A DNA stretch of 64,000 nucleotides from Streptococcus oralis (GTDB lineage: Bacteria > Bacillota > Bacilli > Lactobacillales > Streptococcaceae): the NCBI RefSeq assembly GCF_002386345.1, contig NZ_CP023507.1, positions 434,001-498,000 on the forward strand, read 5' to 3'. The position numbers were made by a program, and so were the translations under genes. Under the pieces are notes generated by a model, which was given only the letters and a program-made list of their open reading frames with translations, was not told where the DNA came from and did not search any database. Positions 7,924 through 16,377 of this stretch are shown one piece after another; positions within the stretch are counted from its first letter, which is position 1, and the number at the start of each line of letters is the position of its first letter.

Positions 7924-8970
7924 ATGCTTTCCAAACTTTCTGGAAGCCGACAAGATTTGCAATTTGTGTTGTTTTTAGGTATTTTGCTAAGTGTTTTAGG
8001 AATTTCGCTCTTTCTGGCAGTTTCTATGGGATCAGTTGCGATTGATCTAGGCGATACCTATCGAATTATTTTGAGCAGATTGGGGATTCCTCTTGAGATA
8101 GGAGAGGTTTCCAAGTCCACTCTTGCCATTGTATGGAACATGAGATTCCCCCGAGTATTGTTAGGTCTGATAGTAGGAGCTGGTCTTTCTATGTGTGGTA
8201 GCGTGATGCAGTCCACAGTGAACAACCCCATCGCAGAGCCTTATGTCTTAGGAATCTCTGCTGGTGCAACTCTAGGGGCAACCTTGAGCATCATTCTTGG
8301 TTTAAAATTGGTGATTAGCCTTGGAGCTTTTTTAGGAGCTGTTTTGGCAACAATCGCTGTCCTCATTATTGCCTCTATGCAGGGCAGGATGACGACTTCT
8401 AGTCTGATCTTATCAGGAACGGTGGTCAACGCTCTCTTTCTGGCTTTTTCAAACTTTATTATCTCAGTCGGCGCTAATGCGGACAGTGTGATGACCATTA
8501 AATTTTGGACCATGGGCTCGCTTGCCGGGACCACTTGGTCTGACTTAGTCCTGCCAACTATAGTAGTGGGAGTAGCGTTTCTATTTTTCTCTACTCAGTA
8601 TCGTGTTTTCAATGCAATGATGATGGGAGATGAGGCTGCTTTAACTTTGGGGATTCCCTTACGCTTTTATTGGTATCTTTATGTGACAATGGTGGCTGTG
8701 TTAACAGCAGTCTTAGTGGCAACCTGTGGGATTATTGGATTTGTCGGTCTCATTACTCCTCACTTAGCTCGAGGGTTAGTAGGAACGAATTACAAGAGGC
8801 TTTTTCCCATTGCAACCTTGCTGGGTGCCCTCTTTGTCATCTGGGCAGATGTACTCTCTCGTGTCATTATTCCAAATGCTGAGCTGCCGATTGGTATTTT
8901 CACAGCCTTAGTAGGTGCTCCCTTCTTTATCTACATTGTTGGAGGTAGGCGAAGGGAGGTGAGGGCCTGA
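7924..8970 (+). CDS. FecCD-family iron-siderophore ABC transporter permease
   Basis: Integral membrane permease of the FecCD/BtuC family, 348 residues with about nine to ten hydrophobic helices; it forms the channel for ferric-siderophore import. Family signatures include GAGLSMCGSVMQ and NNPIAEPYVLGISAGA early on, and TCGIIGFVGLITPHLAR near residue 270. I chose the ATG at 7924 because AAAGGAGG lies five bases upstream; the earlier in-frame ATG at 7903 has no ribosome-binding site. Only one permease gene is present, so a homodimer is likely. It is the first gene of an operon with an ATPase, a lipoprotein and an esterase. Confidence 0.9.
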   Translation: MLSKLSGSRQDLQFVLFLGILLSVLGISLFLAVSMGSVAIDLGDTYRIILSRLGIPLEIGEVSKSTLAIVWNMRFPRVLLGLIVGAGLSMCGSVMQSTVNNPIAEPYVLGISAGATLGATLSIILGLKLVISLGAFLGAVLATIAVLIIASMQGRMTTSSLILSGTVVNALFLAFSNFIISVGANADSVMTIKFWTMGSLAGTTWSDLVLPTIVVGVAFLFFSTQYRVFNAMMMGDEAALTLGIPLRFYWYLYVTMVAVLTAVLVATCGIIGFVGLITPHLARGLVGTNYKRLFPIATLLGALFVIWADVLSRVIIPNAELPIGIFTALVGAPFFIYIVGGRRREVRA

Positions 8971-8971
8971 T

Positions 8972-9727
8972 ATGGACTTGATTTGTCAGGATGTCCACTT
9001 TGAACTAGGAGAGAAAAAAATCCTCAAAGGAGTTTCTCTTAAGGTTGAGGGGCATCAATTTCACACGATACTAGGACCAAATGGAAGTGGAAAAACCAGT
9101 CTGCTTAAACTCCTTTATCGTCAGGAAAAGGCGGACAAAGGCTTGATAAGCCTAGATGGAAAGCCGCTGGAGCATTGGTCACTCAAAGAAACAGCCAAGC
9201 AAATGGCAGTTGTAACTCAGTTTAATCAATTGCAGTTTGATTGTACAGTTGAGGAAATCGTCTTGCTGGGAAGAACTCCCCACCTCTCTTTTTTACAGAA
9301 GGAAAAGGAAAGAGATTATGCCCTCGTTCAAGATGCTCTCGTCAAGGTGGATATGCTCGAGAAGAAAACTCGTCTCTATTCGTCTCTGTCAGGGGGGGAG
9401 AAACAACGAGTCTTATTAGCCCGCGCCTTGGCGCAAGAACCGACTCTCTTGCTCCTGGACGAACCAACCAATCACCTGGATATCAAGTACCAGTTAGACT
9501 TGTTGGCCATTGTGAAGAATCTCAAGGTCAATGTTTTAGCTGTCCTACATGATATTCAACTTGCTTGTCGCTATTCGGATTATCTCTATCTGATGAAAGA
9601 GGGAGAAATCCTTTACCAAGGGACTCCAAAGGAGACCATCACCCCTGAGTCATTGCAAATTGTATACGGAGTTCAAAGTCAGGTTACTTGGACCGAGGAT
9701 CAGCAAGCTATGATTCACTATTTATAA
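8972..9727 (+). CDS. FecE-type iron-siderophore ABC transporter ATP-binding protein
   Basis: 251-residue cytoplasmic ATPase that powers the adjacent permease. Walker A GPNGSGKTS (about residue 36), signature LSGGEKQR (about residue 136) and Walker [13 protein letters not shown] are all intact, followed by the switch His in AVLHD. The start codon begins one base after the permease stop, with GGGAGGTGA upstream, indicating translational coupling. FecE/FepC-class length and motifs. Confidence 0.92.
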   Translation: MDLICQDVHFELGEKKILKGVSLKVEGHQFHTILGPNGSGKTSLLKLLYRQEKADKGLISLDGKPLEHWSLKETAKQMAVVTQFNQLQFDCTVEEIVLLGRTPHLSFLQKEKERDYALVQDALVKVDMLEKKTRLYSSLSGGEKQRVLLARALAQEPTLLLLDEPTNHLDIKYQLDLLAIVKNLKVNVLAVLHDIQLACRYSDYLYLMKEGEILYQGTPKETITPESLQIVYGVQSQVTWTEDQQAMIHYL

Positions 9728-9746
9728 GAATGAAAAGGAAAACAAG

Positions 9747-10757
9747 ATGAAAAAAACACTAAGCATTTTACTCGTAACAGTAGCTACCCTAACCATGGCA
9801 GCTTGTGGCAATACTACTACAGAAAAAACTACCACACAGTCTAGCACAGAAACAAGTCAAAAGGCCAGCGCAGAGACGACTTATCCACTCACGGTCAAGA
9901 CCTATGATGCTAAGGGGAATGAAGTCGAACAAGTCTTTGACAAGGCACCTGAAAAAGTTATCACCAACAATCTTTCAACCACTGAAATCTTGTTGGAGTT
10001 AGGCTTGAAGGATAAAATTGCTGGCATGCTCAACCCTGACAATGCTGTGACGGACAAATACAAGGACGCGATTGCGACGATTCCTAAAATTGGCGATAAA
10101 AAAACAGTCTCTCAAGAGACAGTCCTTTCTTATGAACCAGATGCTGTGATGGGTCGAAACATGATGTTTTCTGAAAAATCCTTGGGGACAGTTAGCACTT
10201 GGAATGAAAACAAAATCCCAGTCTATACGCAAAAAGCTTCTCTCTCAACAATTCAGCAAGATTTGGGAAATATTGTAGAAGATGTCAAAAATCTTGGAAT
10301 GATTTTCAATGTTCAGGACAAGGCCAATGAATACGCAGCCCAATTACAAGCTAAAATTGACGCTGTTAAGAAAGCAAATCCAACAAGCCAAGGTGAAAAG
10401 AAAAAGGCTTTGATTATGGTTGCTTATAATGACGAAACCTTTGGTGCATACAAATCTGCTTTGCAAGAAAGCTTGTTGAATCAACTTGGTTATACAAATG
10501 TTGCAACGGGAACATCAGGCTTAACCTTGGAAAATCTCGTGTCTATGGATCCTGAGTTGATTATCTATGTAACTAGTGACCGTAATAAAAAATTGGATGC
10601 CAACGCAGTAGAGTTGATGAAGGCAAATGAAGTTTTGGAAAATGTTCCTGCAATTAAGAATCAAAAAATCATGACCATTTCTTACGATGAGTTGATGGAT
10701 TATGGTCCAGCAGTAATTGATTCCCTTGAGAAAATCAATGACTTTATCAATAAATAA
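9747..10757 (+). CDS. Iron-siderophore-binding lipoprotein (FecB/FepB family)
   Basis: 336 residues. A type II signal peptide ends in the lipobox TMAAC (Cys at residue 20), followed by a Thr/Ser-rich linker, so it should be a membrane-anchored extracellular receptor. The body has the helical-backbone fold typical of FepB/FecB proteins: EKVITNNLSTTEILLELGL near the start and a TGTSGLTLENLVSMDPELII region later. It is predicted to deliver a ferric siderophore to the upstream permease. The ligand cannot be read from the sequence, but the downstream esterase favours an ester-linked catecholate type. Confidence 0.92.
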   Translation: MKKTLSILLVTVATLTMAACGNTTTEKTTTQSSTETSQKASAETTYPLTVKTYDAKGNEVEQVFDKAPEKVITNNLSTTEILLELGLKDKIAGMLNPDNAVTDKYKDAIATIPKIGDKKTVSQETVLSYEPDAVMGRNMMFSEKSLGTVSTWNENKIPVYTQKASLSTIQQDLGNIVEDVKNLGMIFNVQDKANEYAAQLQAKIDAVKKANPTSQGEKKKALIMVAYNDETFGAYKSALQESLLNQLGYTNVATGTSGLTLENLVSMDPELIIYVTSDRNKKLDANAVELMKANEVLENVPAIKNQKIMTISYDELMDYGPAVIDSLEKINDFINK

Positions 10758-11430
10758 TGAGTTTGATTGGGAGGGAATCCAAGTCAAGGTCAGCCTTCCT
10801 TCGGCCTATGATCCCAACCAAATCTATCCAGCTGTTCTCTTGAATGATGGAAACTTGGATTTCCTATCTTCCCTTTCAGAGTCTGTGATTTTAGTGGGCT
10901 TGACCTCTAAAAATCGCCTAGATGACTACACTCCCTGGGAGGCAGCTGCTCTGAGAGAGGGGACTCCAGATTTTGGCGGCCAGGCAAATTCCTATCATGA
11001 ACTTTTATTTGGAAATCTTTTAGATAAGTTGCGGTCTCTTTATCGCCTGGACGAAGATCGCCTTGCCTATGGAGGATACTCATTAGGTGGACTGGCGGCA
11101 GTCTACAGTCTATTCAGCTTTGACAAGGTCTCCTGTATCTTCTCTATCTGCGGTTCCTTTTGGTATCCTGATTTTACGACTTATTGCAAAGATGAAAGGG
11201 TGAAAAACTTAGATTGTTTACTGTATTTACAGAATGGTCAAACAGAAGGAGCACATCATACTAATCGCTTGGCTCAAGCACCAGTTTATGCTGAGCAGAT
11301 CCATACCAGTCTTCAGAAACGTTATCCGACTGGTCAGTTTGTCTTTGATCCCTATGGGCATCATGAGCAAGTGGCTGAGCGCTTTCTAGCCTTTTCCAAC
11401 TGGTTGGCCCAAAAATGGAAAATTGCATAA
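10738..11430 (+). CDS. Alpha/beta-hydrolase, probable siderophore esterase (Fes/BesA-like)
   Basis: 230-residue serine hydrolase of the esterase D/enterochelin-esterase type. It has the nucleophile elbow GYSLGG (about residue 116-121) and a catalytic His candidate in FDPYGHHEQ near the C-terminus; no signal peptide, so cytoplasmic. The start is set at ATG 10738, overlapping the lipoprotein gene by 20 nt; a TTG further upstream is less likely. As the last gene of a ferric-siderophore importer operon, it fits a role in hydrolysing the imported ferric trilactone to release iron, as BesA does in Bacillus. That substrate is inferred from context. Confidence 0.75.
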   Translation: MTLSINNEFDWEGIQVKVSLPSAYDPNQIYPAVLLNDGNLDFLSSLSESVILVGLTSKNRLDDYTPWEAAALREGTPDFGGQANSYHELLFGNLLDKLRSLYRLDEDRLAYGGYSLGGLAAVYSLFSFDKVSCIFSICGSFWYPDFTTYCKDERVKNLDCLLYLQNGQTEGAHHTNRLAQAPVYAEQIHTSLQKRYPTGQFVFDPYGHHEQVAERFLAFSNWLAQKWKIA

Positions 11431-11436
11431 AAGAAA

Positions 11437-11462
11437 TATCCCTTGGTAAAAGCCAAGGGATA
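11437..11462. terminator. Bidirectional terminator between the esterase and plsC-like genes
   Basis: TATCCCTTGG pairs with CCAAGGGATA around TAAAAG. A/T-rich tracts flank both sides, and the hairpin lies in the 42-bp gap between two convergent genes. Confidence 0.75.
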
Positions 11463-11472
11463 ATTGTATTTT

Positions 11473-12222
11473 TTAACCAAGAGACTCTCTCTTCTTATCT
11501 GGATTCCAGATAAAGCTTGCAATGAAGGTAAAGATAATCGTTAGGATACCAACAACCACAGCAAGGATGAGGGCAGGGATGCGGATAAACCACCAGAGTG
11601 GGTTTGGTTTTTTATCATTGTGCCATTGCTTGGTTTCTTCGTCTAAACGTTGGAATTCAGCTTGGATGCGGTCTGCAACCATTTCAATCCCTTCATCATT
11701 CATTTTCTTGATGTCTGAGATATCGATAGGGTTTCCAAAGTTCATATCGACACGTTCACGGCTAACCAAACCTTTCAAGGTCATGGGACCAGTATAGGTA
11801 ACTGGCATGATACGGACCTTAGCCATCTTGGCAATCAGAGCTACGCCACCCTTGACATCGTTTGAGTGACGGCTCCCACTTGGAAACATGATGAGAGAGC
11901 GGTCGCTTTTTTTGAGGACGTTGATAGGGTACTTGATGGCAGAGGCATTAGGTTTTTCTCGGTCGATAGGAAAGGCGCCACACATACGGATCCACCAGCC
12001 AAAGATGCGGTTGTTAAACAGCTCTTTTTTGGCCATAAAGATGAACTGTTTTGGCTTGGTCGCAAAGGCCATATAAACAGGATCCCACCAAGTACGGTGA
12101 GGTGCGACGAGGATATAGTTTTCGTCTCGGCTAGGGATTTTATCAGTATTGTGATAGTGGGCATTGCCATTGATGGACCACAAGATCAGCATGACTAGTC
12201 CACGTAAATAAGTATAAAACAT
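11473..12222 (-). CDS. 1-acyl-sn-glycerol-3-phosphate acyltransferase (PlsC) family protein
   Basis: 249 residues. Contains the acyltransferase HX4D motif (HRTWWD, about residue 40) and the later substrate-binding block, and ends in a hydrophobic C-terminal helix. The family transfers an acyl chain to lysophosphatidate in phospholipid synthesis at the membrane. The third motif reads FPSGSR where most PlsC proteins have FPEGTR, so this may be a paralogue with other specificity rather than the main PlsC. The start at 12222 is favoured by AAGGAG seven bases upstream; an ATG 15 codons earlier lacks that support. It is divergent from the P-type ATPase gene. Confidence 0.82.
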   Translation of the reverse strand: MFYTYLRGLVMLILWSINGNAHYHNTDKIPSRDENYILVAPHRTWWDPVYMAFATKPKQFIFMAKKELFNNRIFGWWIRMCGAFPIDREKPNASAIKYPINVLKKSDRSLIMFPSGSRHSNDVKGGVALIAKMAKVRIMPVTYTGPMTLKGLVSRERVDMNFGNPIDISDIKKMNDEGIEMVADRIQAEFQRLDEETKQWHNDKKPNPLWWFIRIPALILAVVVGILTIIFTFIASFIWNPDKKRESLG

Positions 12223-12252
12223 GAGATCTCCTTCGATTGTATTGCTTTTATT

Positions 12253-12281
12253 ATTATACCTTATCAAAAGACTACTGGCAA
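12253..12281 (-). promoter_or_regulatory. Promoter of the plsC-like gene
   Basis: On the minus strand, TTGCCA, 17-nt spacer, TATAAT, ending about 30 nt upstream of the start codon. Confidence 0.75.
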
Positions 12282-12338
12282 ACTTTTTCAGTTATCAGCC
12301 AACAGTTTTAGATGGGATTAGAATTCTTTTTAAAAAAA

Positions 12339-12347
12339 TGATATGAT
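12339..12347 (+). promoter_or_regulatory. Extended -10 promoter of the P-type ATPase gene
   Basis: TGA-TATGAT ends seven bases before the ATG at 12355, so the transcript would begin at or next to the start codon. There is no recognisable -35 box and no Shine-Dalgarno. Confidence 0.5.
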
Positions 12348-12354
12348 AGAATTT

Positions 12355-14691
12355 ATGGATAAAAATAAGATTATGGGATTAACCCAAAGAGAAGTCAAGG
12401 AAAGACAGGCTCAAGGTTTGGTCAATGACTTTACCGCTTCAGCCAGTACCAGTACTTGGCAAATCATCAAACGAAATGTTTTTACACTTTTTAACGCATT
12501 AAACTTTGTTATTGCCCTAGCGCTGGTCTTTGTGCAGGCTTGGAGCAATCTGGTTTTCTTTGCCGTTATTTGCTTTAACGCTTTTTCTGGGATTGTGACT
12601 GAGCTACGGGCCAAACACATGGTGGACAAGCTCAATCTCATGACCAAGGAAAAGGTCAAAACCATCCGTGATGGTCAAGAAGTCGCTCTCGATCCAGAAG
12701 AGTTGGTTCTAGGAGATGTCATTCGTTTGTCTGCTGGAGAGCAAATCCCCAGTGATGCACTGGTTCTGGAAGGATTTGCGGAAGTCAATGAAGCCATGTT
12801 GACGGGTGAGAGTGATTTGGTGCAAAAAGAAGTGGATGCCTTGCTTTTATCAGGGAGTTTCCTAGCCAGTGGCGCAGTTTTGGCTCAAGTTCACCATGTC
12901 GGGGCAGAAAACTATGCTTCCAAACTCATGCTGGAAGCTAAGACAGTGAAACCAATTAACTCCCGTATCATGAAATCGCTAGACAAGCTAGCTGGTTTTA
13001 CTGGAAAGATTATCATTCCCTTTGGTCTAGCTCTCTTGTTAGAAGCCTTGATGTTAAAAGGTTTGCCTCTTAAGTCTTCTGTAGTGAATACTTCAACAGC
13101 ACTTTTGGGTATGTTGCCCAAGGGAATCGCCCTCTTGACCATCACTTCGCTCTTGACTGCGGTGATCAAGCTGGGCTTGAAAAAGGTCTTGGTGCAGGAG
13201 ATGTACTCTGTCGAGACCTTGGCTCGCGTGGATATGCTCTGTCTGGACAAGACGGGCACCATCACCCAAGGAAAGATGCAGGTGGAGGCGATTCTTCCTC
13301 TGACGGAAACGTATGGTAATGAAGCTATTGCCAGCATTTTGACTAGCTATATCGCTCATAGTGAGGATAAAAATCCAACAGCCCAAGCCATTCGCCAGCG
13401 TTTCCAAGGTCAGGTTTCCTATCCTATGCTTTCGAATCTTCCTTTCTCAAGCGACCGTAAGTGGGGAGCTATGGAGTTAGAAGGTCTGGGGACGGTTTTT
13501 TTAGGGGCACCTGAGATGTTGTTGGACTCTGAAGTCCCTGAAGCCAGAGAGGCCCTAGAGAGAGGGTCACGTGTCTTGGTCTTAGCCCTCAGTCAGGAAA
13601 AACTAGACTATCACAAACCACAGAAACCATCTGATATTCAGGCCCTGGCCTTGCTGGAGATCTTGGACCCCATTCGAGAAGGAGCCGCTGAGACGCTGGA
13701 CTACCTCCGTTCTCAGGAAGTGGGACTCAAAATTATCTCTGGCGACAATCCCGTTACAGTATCCAGCATTGCCCAGAAGGCTGGCTTTGTAGACTATCAC
13801 AGCTATGTAGATTGCTCAAAAATCACAGATGAGGAATTGGTTGCCATGGCTGAAGAGACAGCTATTTTCGGACGTGTTTCTCCTCATCAAAAGAAACTCA
13901 TCATCCAAACTCTGAAAAAAGCAGGGCATACAACGGCAATGACAGGGGATGGTGTCAATGATATCCTAGCTCTCCGCGAAGCAGATTGTTCTATCGTTAT
14001 GGCTGAAGGAGATCCGGCGACTCGTCAGATTGCCAATCTAGTTCTCTTGAACTCAGACTTTAATGATGTTCCTGAGATTCTCTTTGAAGGTCGTCGTGTA
14101 GTCAATAATATTGCCCATATCGCACCGATTTTCTTGATTAAGACCATCTATTCCTTCTTGCTTGCAGTCATCTGTATTGCCAGTGTTTTATTAGGACGGT
14201 CTGAGTGGATTTTGATTTTCCCTTTTATTCCGATCCAGATTACCATGATCGACCAATTTGTCGAAGGGTTCCCACCATTCGTTCTGACTTTTGAGCGAAA
14301 TATCAAGCCTGTTGAACCAAACTTCCTCAGAAGATCCATGCTTCGCGCCCTACCAAGCGCACTCATGGTCGTGTTCAGCGTTCTCTTTGTGAAACTATTT
14401 GGAGCGAGTCAAGGTTGGTCTGAGTTAGAAATCTCAACCCTACTCTATTATCTCCTTGGTTCTATCGGTTTCTTATCCGTATTTAGAGCCTGCATACCAT
14501 TCACCCTCTGGCGTGTCCTCTTGATTGTTTGGTCGGTAGGTGGTTTCCTAGCTACAGCTCTTTTCCCAAAGATCCAAAAGTTGCTTGAAATTTCGACCTT
14601 AACAGGACAAACATTACCTGTCTATGGGGCCATGATGTTGGTCTTTACCGTGATTTTCATTCTAACTAGTCGTTACCAATCCAGAAAATAA
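12355..14691 (+). CDS. P-type cation-transporting ATPase, unknown specificity
   Basis: 778 residues (from ATG 12355) with the full P-type machinery: TGES in the actuator domain (about residue 155), the phosphorylated Asp in CLDKTGTITQ (about residue 300), KIISGDNPVTV and the hinge AMTGDGVNDILAL (about residue 527). Membrane helices fall in two groups near the N-terminus and after the hinge. The helix-4 motif reads LPKGIALLT, with Lys where calcium pumps have the ion-binding Glu of PEGL, so the cargo may differ from Ca2+ or Mn2+. An ATG at 12343 lies inside the -10 box; 12373 is another possible start. A terminator follows directly. Confidence 0.85.
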   Translation: MDKNKIMGLTQREVKERQAQGLVNDFTASASTSTWQIIKRNVFTLFNALNFVIALALVFVQAWSNLVFFAVICFNAFSGIVTELRAKHMVDKLNLMTKEKVKTIRDGQEVALDPEELVLGDVIRLSAGEQIPSDALVLEGFAEVNEAMLTGESDLVQKEVDALLLSGSFLASGAVLAQVHHVGAENYASKLMLEAKTVKPINSRIMKSLDKLAGFTGKIIIPFGLALLLEALMLKGLPLKSSVVNTSTALLGMLPKGIALLTITSLLTAVIKLGLKKVLVQEMYSVETLARVDMLCLDKTGTITQGKMQVEAILPLTETYGNEAIASILTSYIAHSEDKNPTAQAIRQRFQGQVSYPMLSNLPFSSDRKWGAMELEGLGTVFLGAPEMLLDSEVPEAREALERGSRVLVLALSQEKLDYHKPQKPSDIQALALLEILDPIREGAAETLDYLRSQEVGLKIISGDNPVTVSSIAQKAGFVDYHSYVDCSKITDEELVAMAEETAIFGRVSPHQKKLIIQTLKKAGHTTAMTGDGVNDILALREADCSIVMAEGDPATRQIANLVLLNSDFNDVPEILFEGRRVVNNIAHIAPIFLIKTIYSFLLAVICIASVLLGRSEWILIFPFIPIQITMIDQFVEGFPPFVLTFERNIKPVEPNFLRRSMLRALPSALMVVFSVLFVKLFGASQGWSELEISTLLYYLLGSIGFLSVFRACIPFTLWRVLLIVWSVGGFLATALFPKIQKLLEISTLTGQTLPVYGAMMLVFTVIFILTSRYQSRK

Positions 14692-14693
14692 AG

Positions 14694-14725
14694 AAAGACT
14701 GCAATCTGTGGATTGCGGTCTTTTT
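14694..14725 (+). terminator. Terminator after the P-type ATPase gene
   Basis: AAAGACTGCAATC pairs with GATTGCGGTCTTT (one T-G pair) around TGTG, followed by T residues. Confidence 0.85.
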
Positions 14726-14745
14726 AGGTGCAAGATTGCTAGCTG

Positions 14746-14850
14746 ATACTCAATGAAAATCAAAGAGCAAACTAGGAAACTAGCCGCAGGCTGTACTTGA
14801 GTACGGCAAGGCGACGTTGACGCGGTTTGAATTTGATTTTTGAAGAGTAT
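14746..14850 (-). repeat. BOX element (boxA-boxC, no boxB)
   Basis: The ends match the pneumococcal BOX repeat as I know it: on the minus strand ATACTCTTCAAAAATCAAAT opens boxA, which continues to CGTCGCCTTGCCGTA, and boxC runs from CTGCGGCTAGTTTCCTAG to TTTCATTGAGTAT. Only ~10 bp separate A and C, so no boxB copy is present. BOX repeats are non-autonomous elements typical of S. pneumoniae and close relatives. The boxA end lies 6 bp from the trmK -10 region. Confidence 0.9.
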
Positions 14851-14856
14851 GAAATG

Positions 14857-14865
14857 TGGTATAAT
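14857..14865 (+). promoter_or_regulatory. Extended -10 promoter of trmK
   Basis: TGG-TATAAT ends 33 nt before the trmK start. Its -35 region falls inside the terminal bases of the BOX element. Confidence 0.65.
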
Positions 14866-14898
14866 AAGAGGTAACAGAGTTTTGGAAAGTGAGAGAAG

Positions 14899-15570
14899 AT
14901 GATTTCAAAGAGATTAGAATTGGTGGCGTCCTTTGTACCGCAGGGAGCTATTTTACTAGATGTGGGAAGTGACCATGCTTATCTGCCCATCGAGTTAGTT
15001 GAGAGAGGCCAAATCAAAAGCGCCATTGCAGGGGAAGTGGTGGAAGGACCCTACCAGTCAGCGGTTAAAAATGTTGAAAGTCACAATCTAAAAGAGAGAA
15101 TTCAAGTCCGTTTAGCCAATGGCTTGGCAGCCTTTGAAGAGGCTGACCAAGTATCGGTTATCACCATTGCTGGTATGGGTGGCCGTTTGATTGCTACCAT
15201 ATTGAAAGAAGGTTTGGAAAAGCTAGCTAATGTAGAGCGTTTAATCCTCCAGCCCAATAATCGTGAAGACGACTTGCGCATTTGGTTGCAAGCCAATGGT
15301 TTTCAGATTGTGGCAGAAAGCATTCTAGAAGAAGCAGGCAAATTCTACGAGATTTTGGTGGTGGAATCAGGACAAATGAAGCTATCAGCAAGTGATGTCC
15401 GCTTTGGTCCCTTCTTATCCAAAGAAGTCAGCCCAGTTTTTGTCCAAAAATGGCAAAAAGAAGCGGTTAAGCTAGAGTTCGCCCTCGAACAAATCCCAGA
15501 AAAAAATCTGGAGGAACGTCAAGTTTTAGTAGATAAAATTCAAGCCATCAAGGAGGTGCTTTCATGCTAG
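14899..15570 (+). CDS. trmK: tRNA (adenine(22)-N(1))-methyltransferase
   Basis: 223 residues. An SAM-dependent Rossmann methyltransferase of the TrmK/YqfN family that makes m1A22 in certain tRNAs. The SAM-binding motif [16 protein letters not shown] is at about residues 18-34, and the ITIAGMGG active-site block at about 90-98; a helical C-terminal domain follows. GAGAGAAG precedes the ATG. The last 7 nt overlap the next gene, a coupling typical of trmK-nif3 pairs in Firmicutes. Confidence 0.93.
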   Translation: MISKRLELVASFVPQGAILLDVGSDHAYLPIELVERGQIKSAIAGEVVEGPYQSAVKNVESHNLKERIQVRLANGLAAFEEADQVSVITIAGMGGRLIATILKEGLEKLANVERLILQPNNREDDLRIWLQANGFQIVAESILEEAGKFYEILVVESGQMKLSASDVRFGPFLSKEVSPVFVQKWQKEAVKLEFALEQIPEKNLEERQVLVDKIQAIKEVLSC

Positions 15571-16361
15571 CAAGTGAAGTAATACAAGCTTATGAAGCCT
15601 TTTGCCCTCAGGAATTTTCAATGGAGGGTGACAGTCGTGGCCTGCAAATTGGCACTTTGGATAAGGATATCCAAAGTGTCATGGTAGCTCTCGATATTCG
15701 TGAAGAAACGGTGGCTGAAGCCATTGAAAAGGGTGTGGATTTGATTATCGTTAAGCACGCGCCAATTTTCCGTCCTATCAAGGATCTGATAGCCAGCCGT
15801 CCGCAAAATCAGATTTACATCGACCTGATCAAGCATGACATCGCAGTTTATGTCAGCCATACCAATATTGACATCGTTGAAAATGGCCTCAATGACTGGT
15901 TCTGTCAGATGTTAGGTATTGAGGAAACGATCTATCTACAGGAGACAGGTCCAGAACGTGGAATTGGACGGATTGGGAATATTCAGCCTCAGACATTTGG
16001 GGAATTGGCCCAACATGTCAAGCAAGTCTTTGGTCTAGATAGTCTTCGAATGGTTCATTATCAAGAGAGTGATTTGCAGAAGCCCATTTCAAGAGTAGCC
16101 ATCTGTGGTGGTAGTGGTCAATCTTTCTATAAGGATGCTTTAGCAAAGGGAGCAGATGTCTATATAACTGGTGATATATACTATCACACAGCTCAGGATA
16201 TGCTGTCTGATGGTTTGCTGGCATTGGACCCGGGCCACTATATCGAAGTGCTTTTTGTGGAAAAAATTGCTGCACTCCTTACTCAATGGAAGGAAGAAAA
16301 GGGTTGGACTATTGATATTGTACCTAGTCAAGCATCGACCAATCCTTTCCACCATATCTAG
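15564..16361 (+). CDS. Nif3-like dinuclear metal-centre protein (YqfO family)
   Basis: 265 residues, the short form lacking the inserted PII-like domain found in Bacillus YqfO. Metal-ligand regions are visible: VKHAPIF (about residue 66) and YVSHTNID (about residue 94) near the N-terminus, [10 protein letters not shown] and [13 protein letters not shown] near the C-terminus. The family forms hexamers with a two-metal site. It is often annotated as GTP cyclohydrolase I type 2, but the function is not firmly established. AAGGAGGTG precedes the ATG, which overlaps the end of trmK. Confidence 0.9.
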   Translation: MLASEVIQAYEAFCPQEFSMEGDSRGLQIGTLDKDIQSVMVALDIREETVAEAIEKGVDLIIVKHAPIFRPIKDLIASRPQNQIYIDLIKHDIAVYVSHTNIDIVENGLNDWFCQMLGIEETIYLQETGPERGIGRIGNIQPQTFGELAQHVKQVFGLDSLRMVHYQESDLQKPISRVAICGGSGQSFYKDALAKGADVYITGDIYYHTAQDMLSDGLLALDPGHYIEVLFVEKIAALLTQWKEEKGWTIDIVPSQASTNPFHHI

Positions 16362-16377
16362 TTAGAAGGTGAAGACA

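Noticed and set aside
12343-12354. Upstream ATG for the P-type ATPase
   Set aside because: It overlaps the TATGAT -10 box, so it is unlikely to be transcribed.
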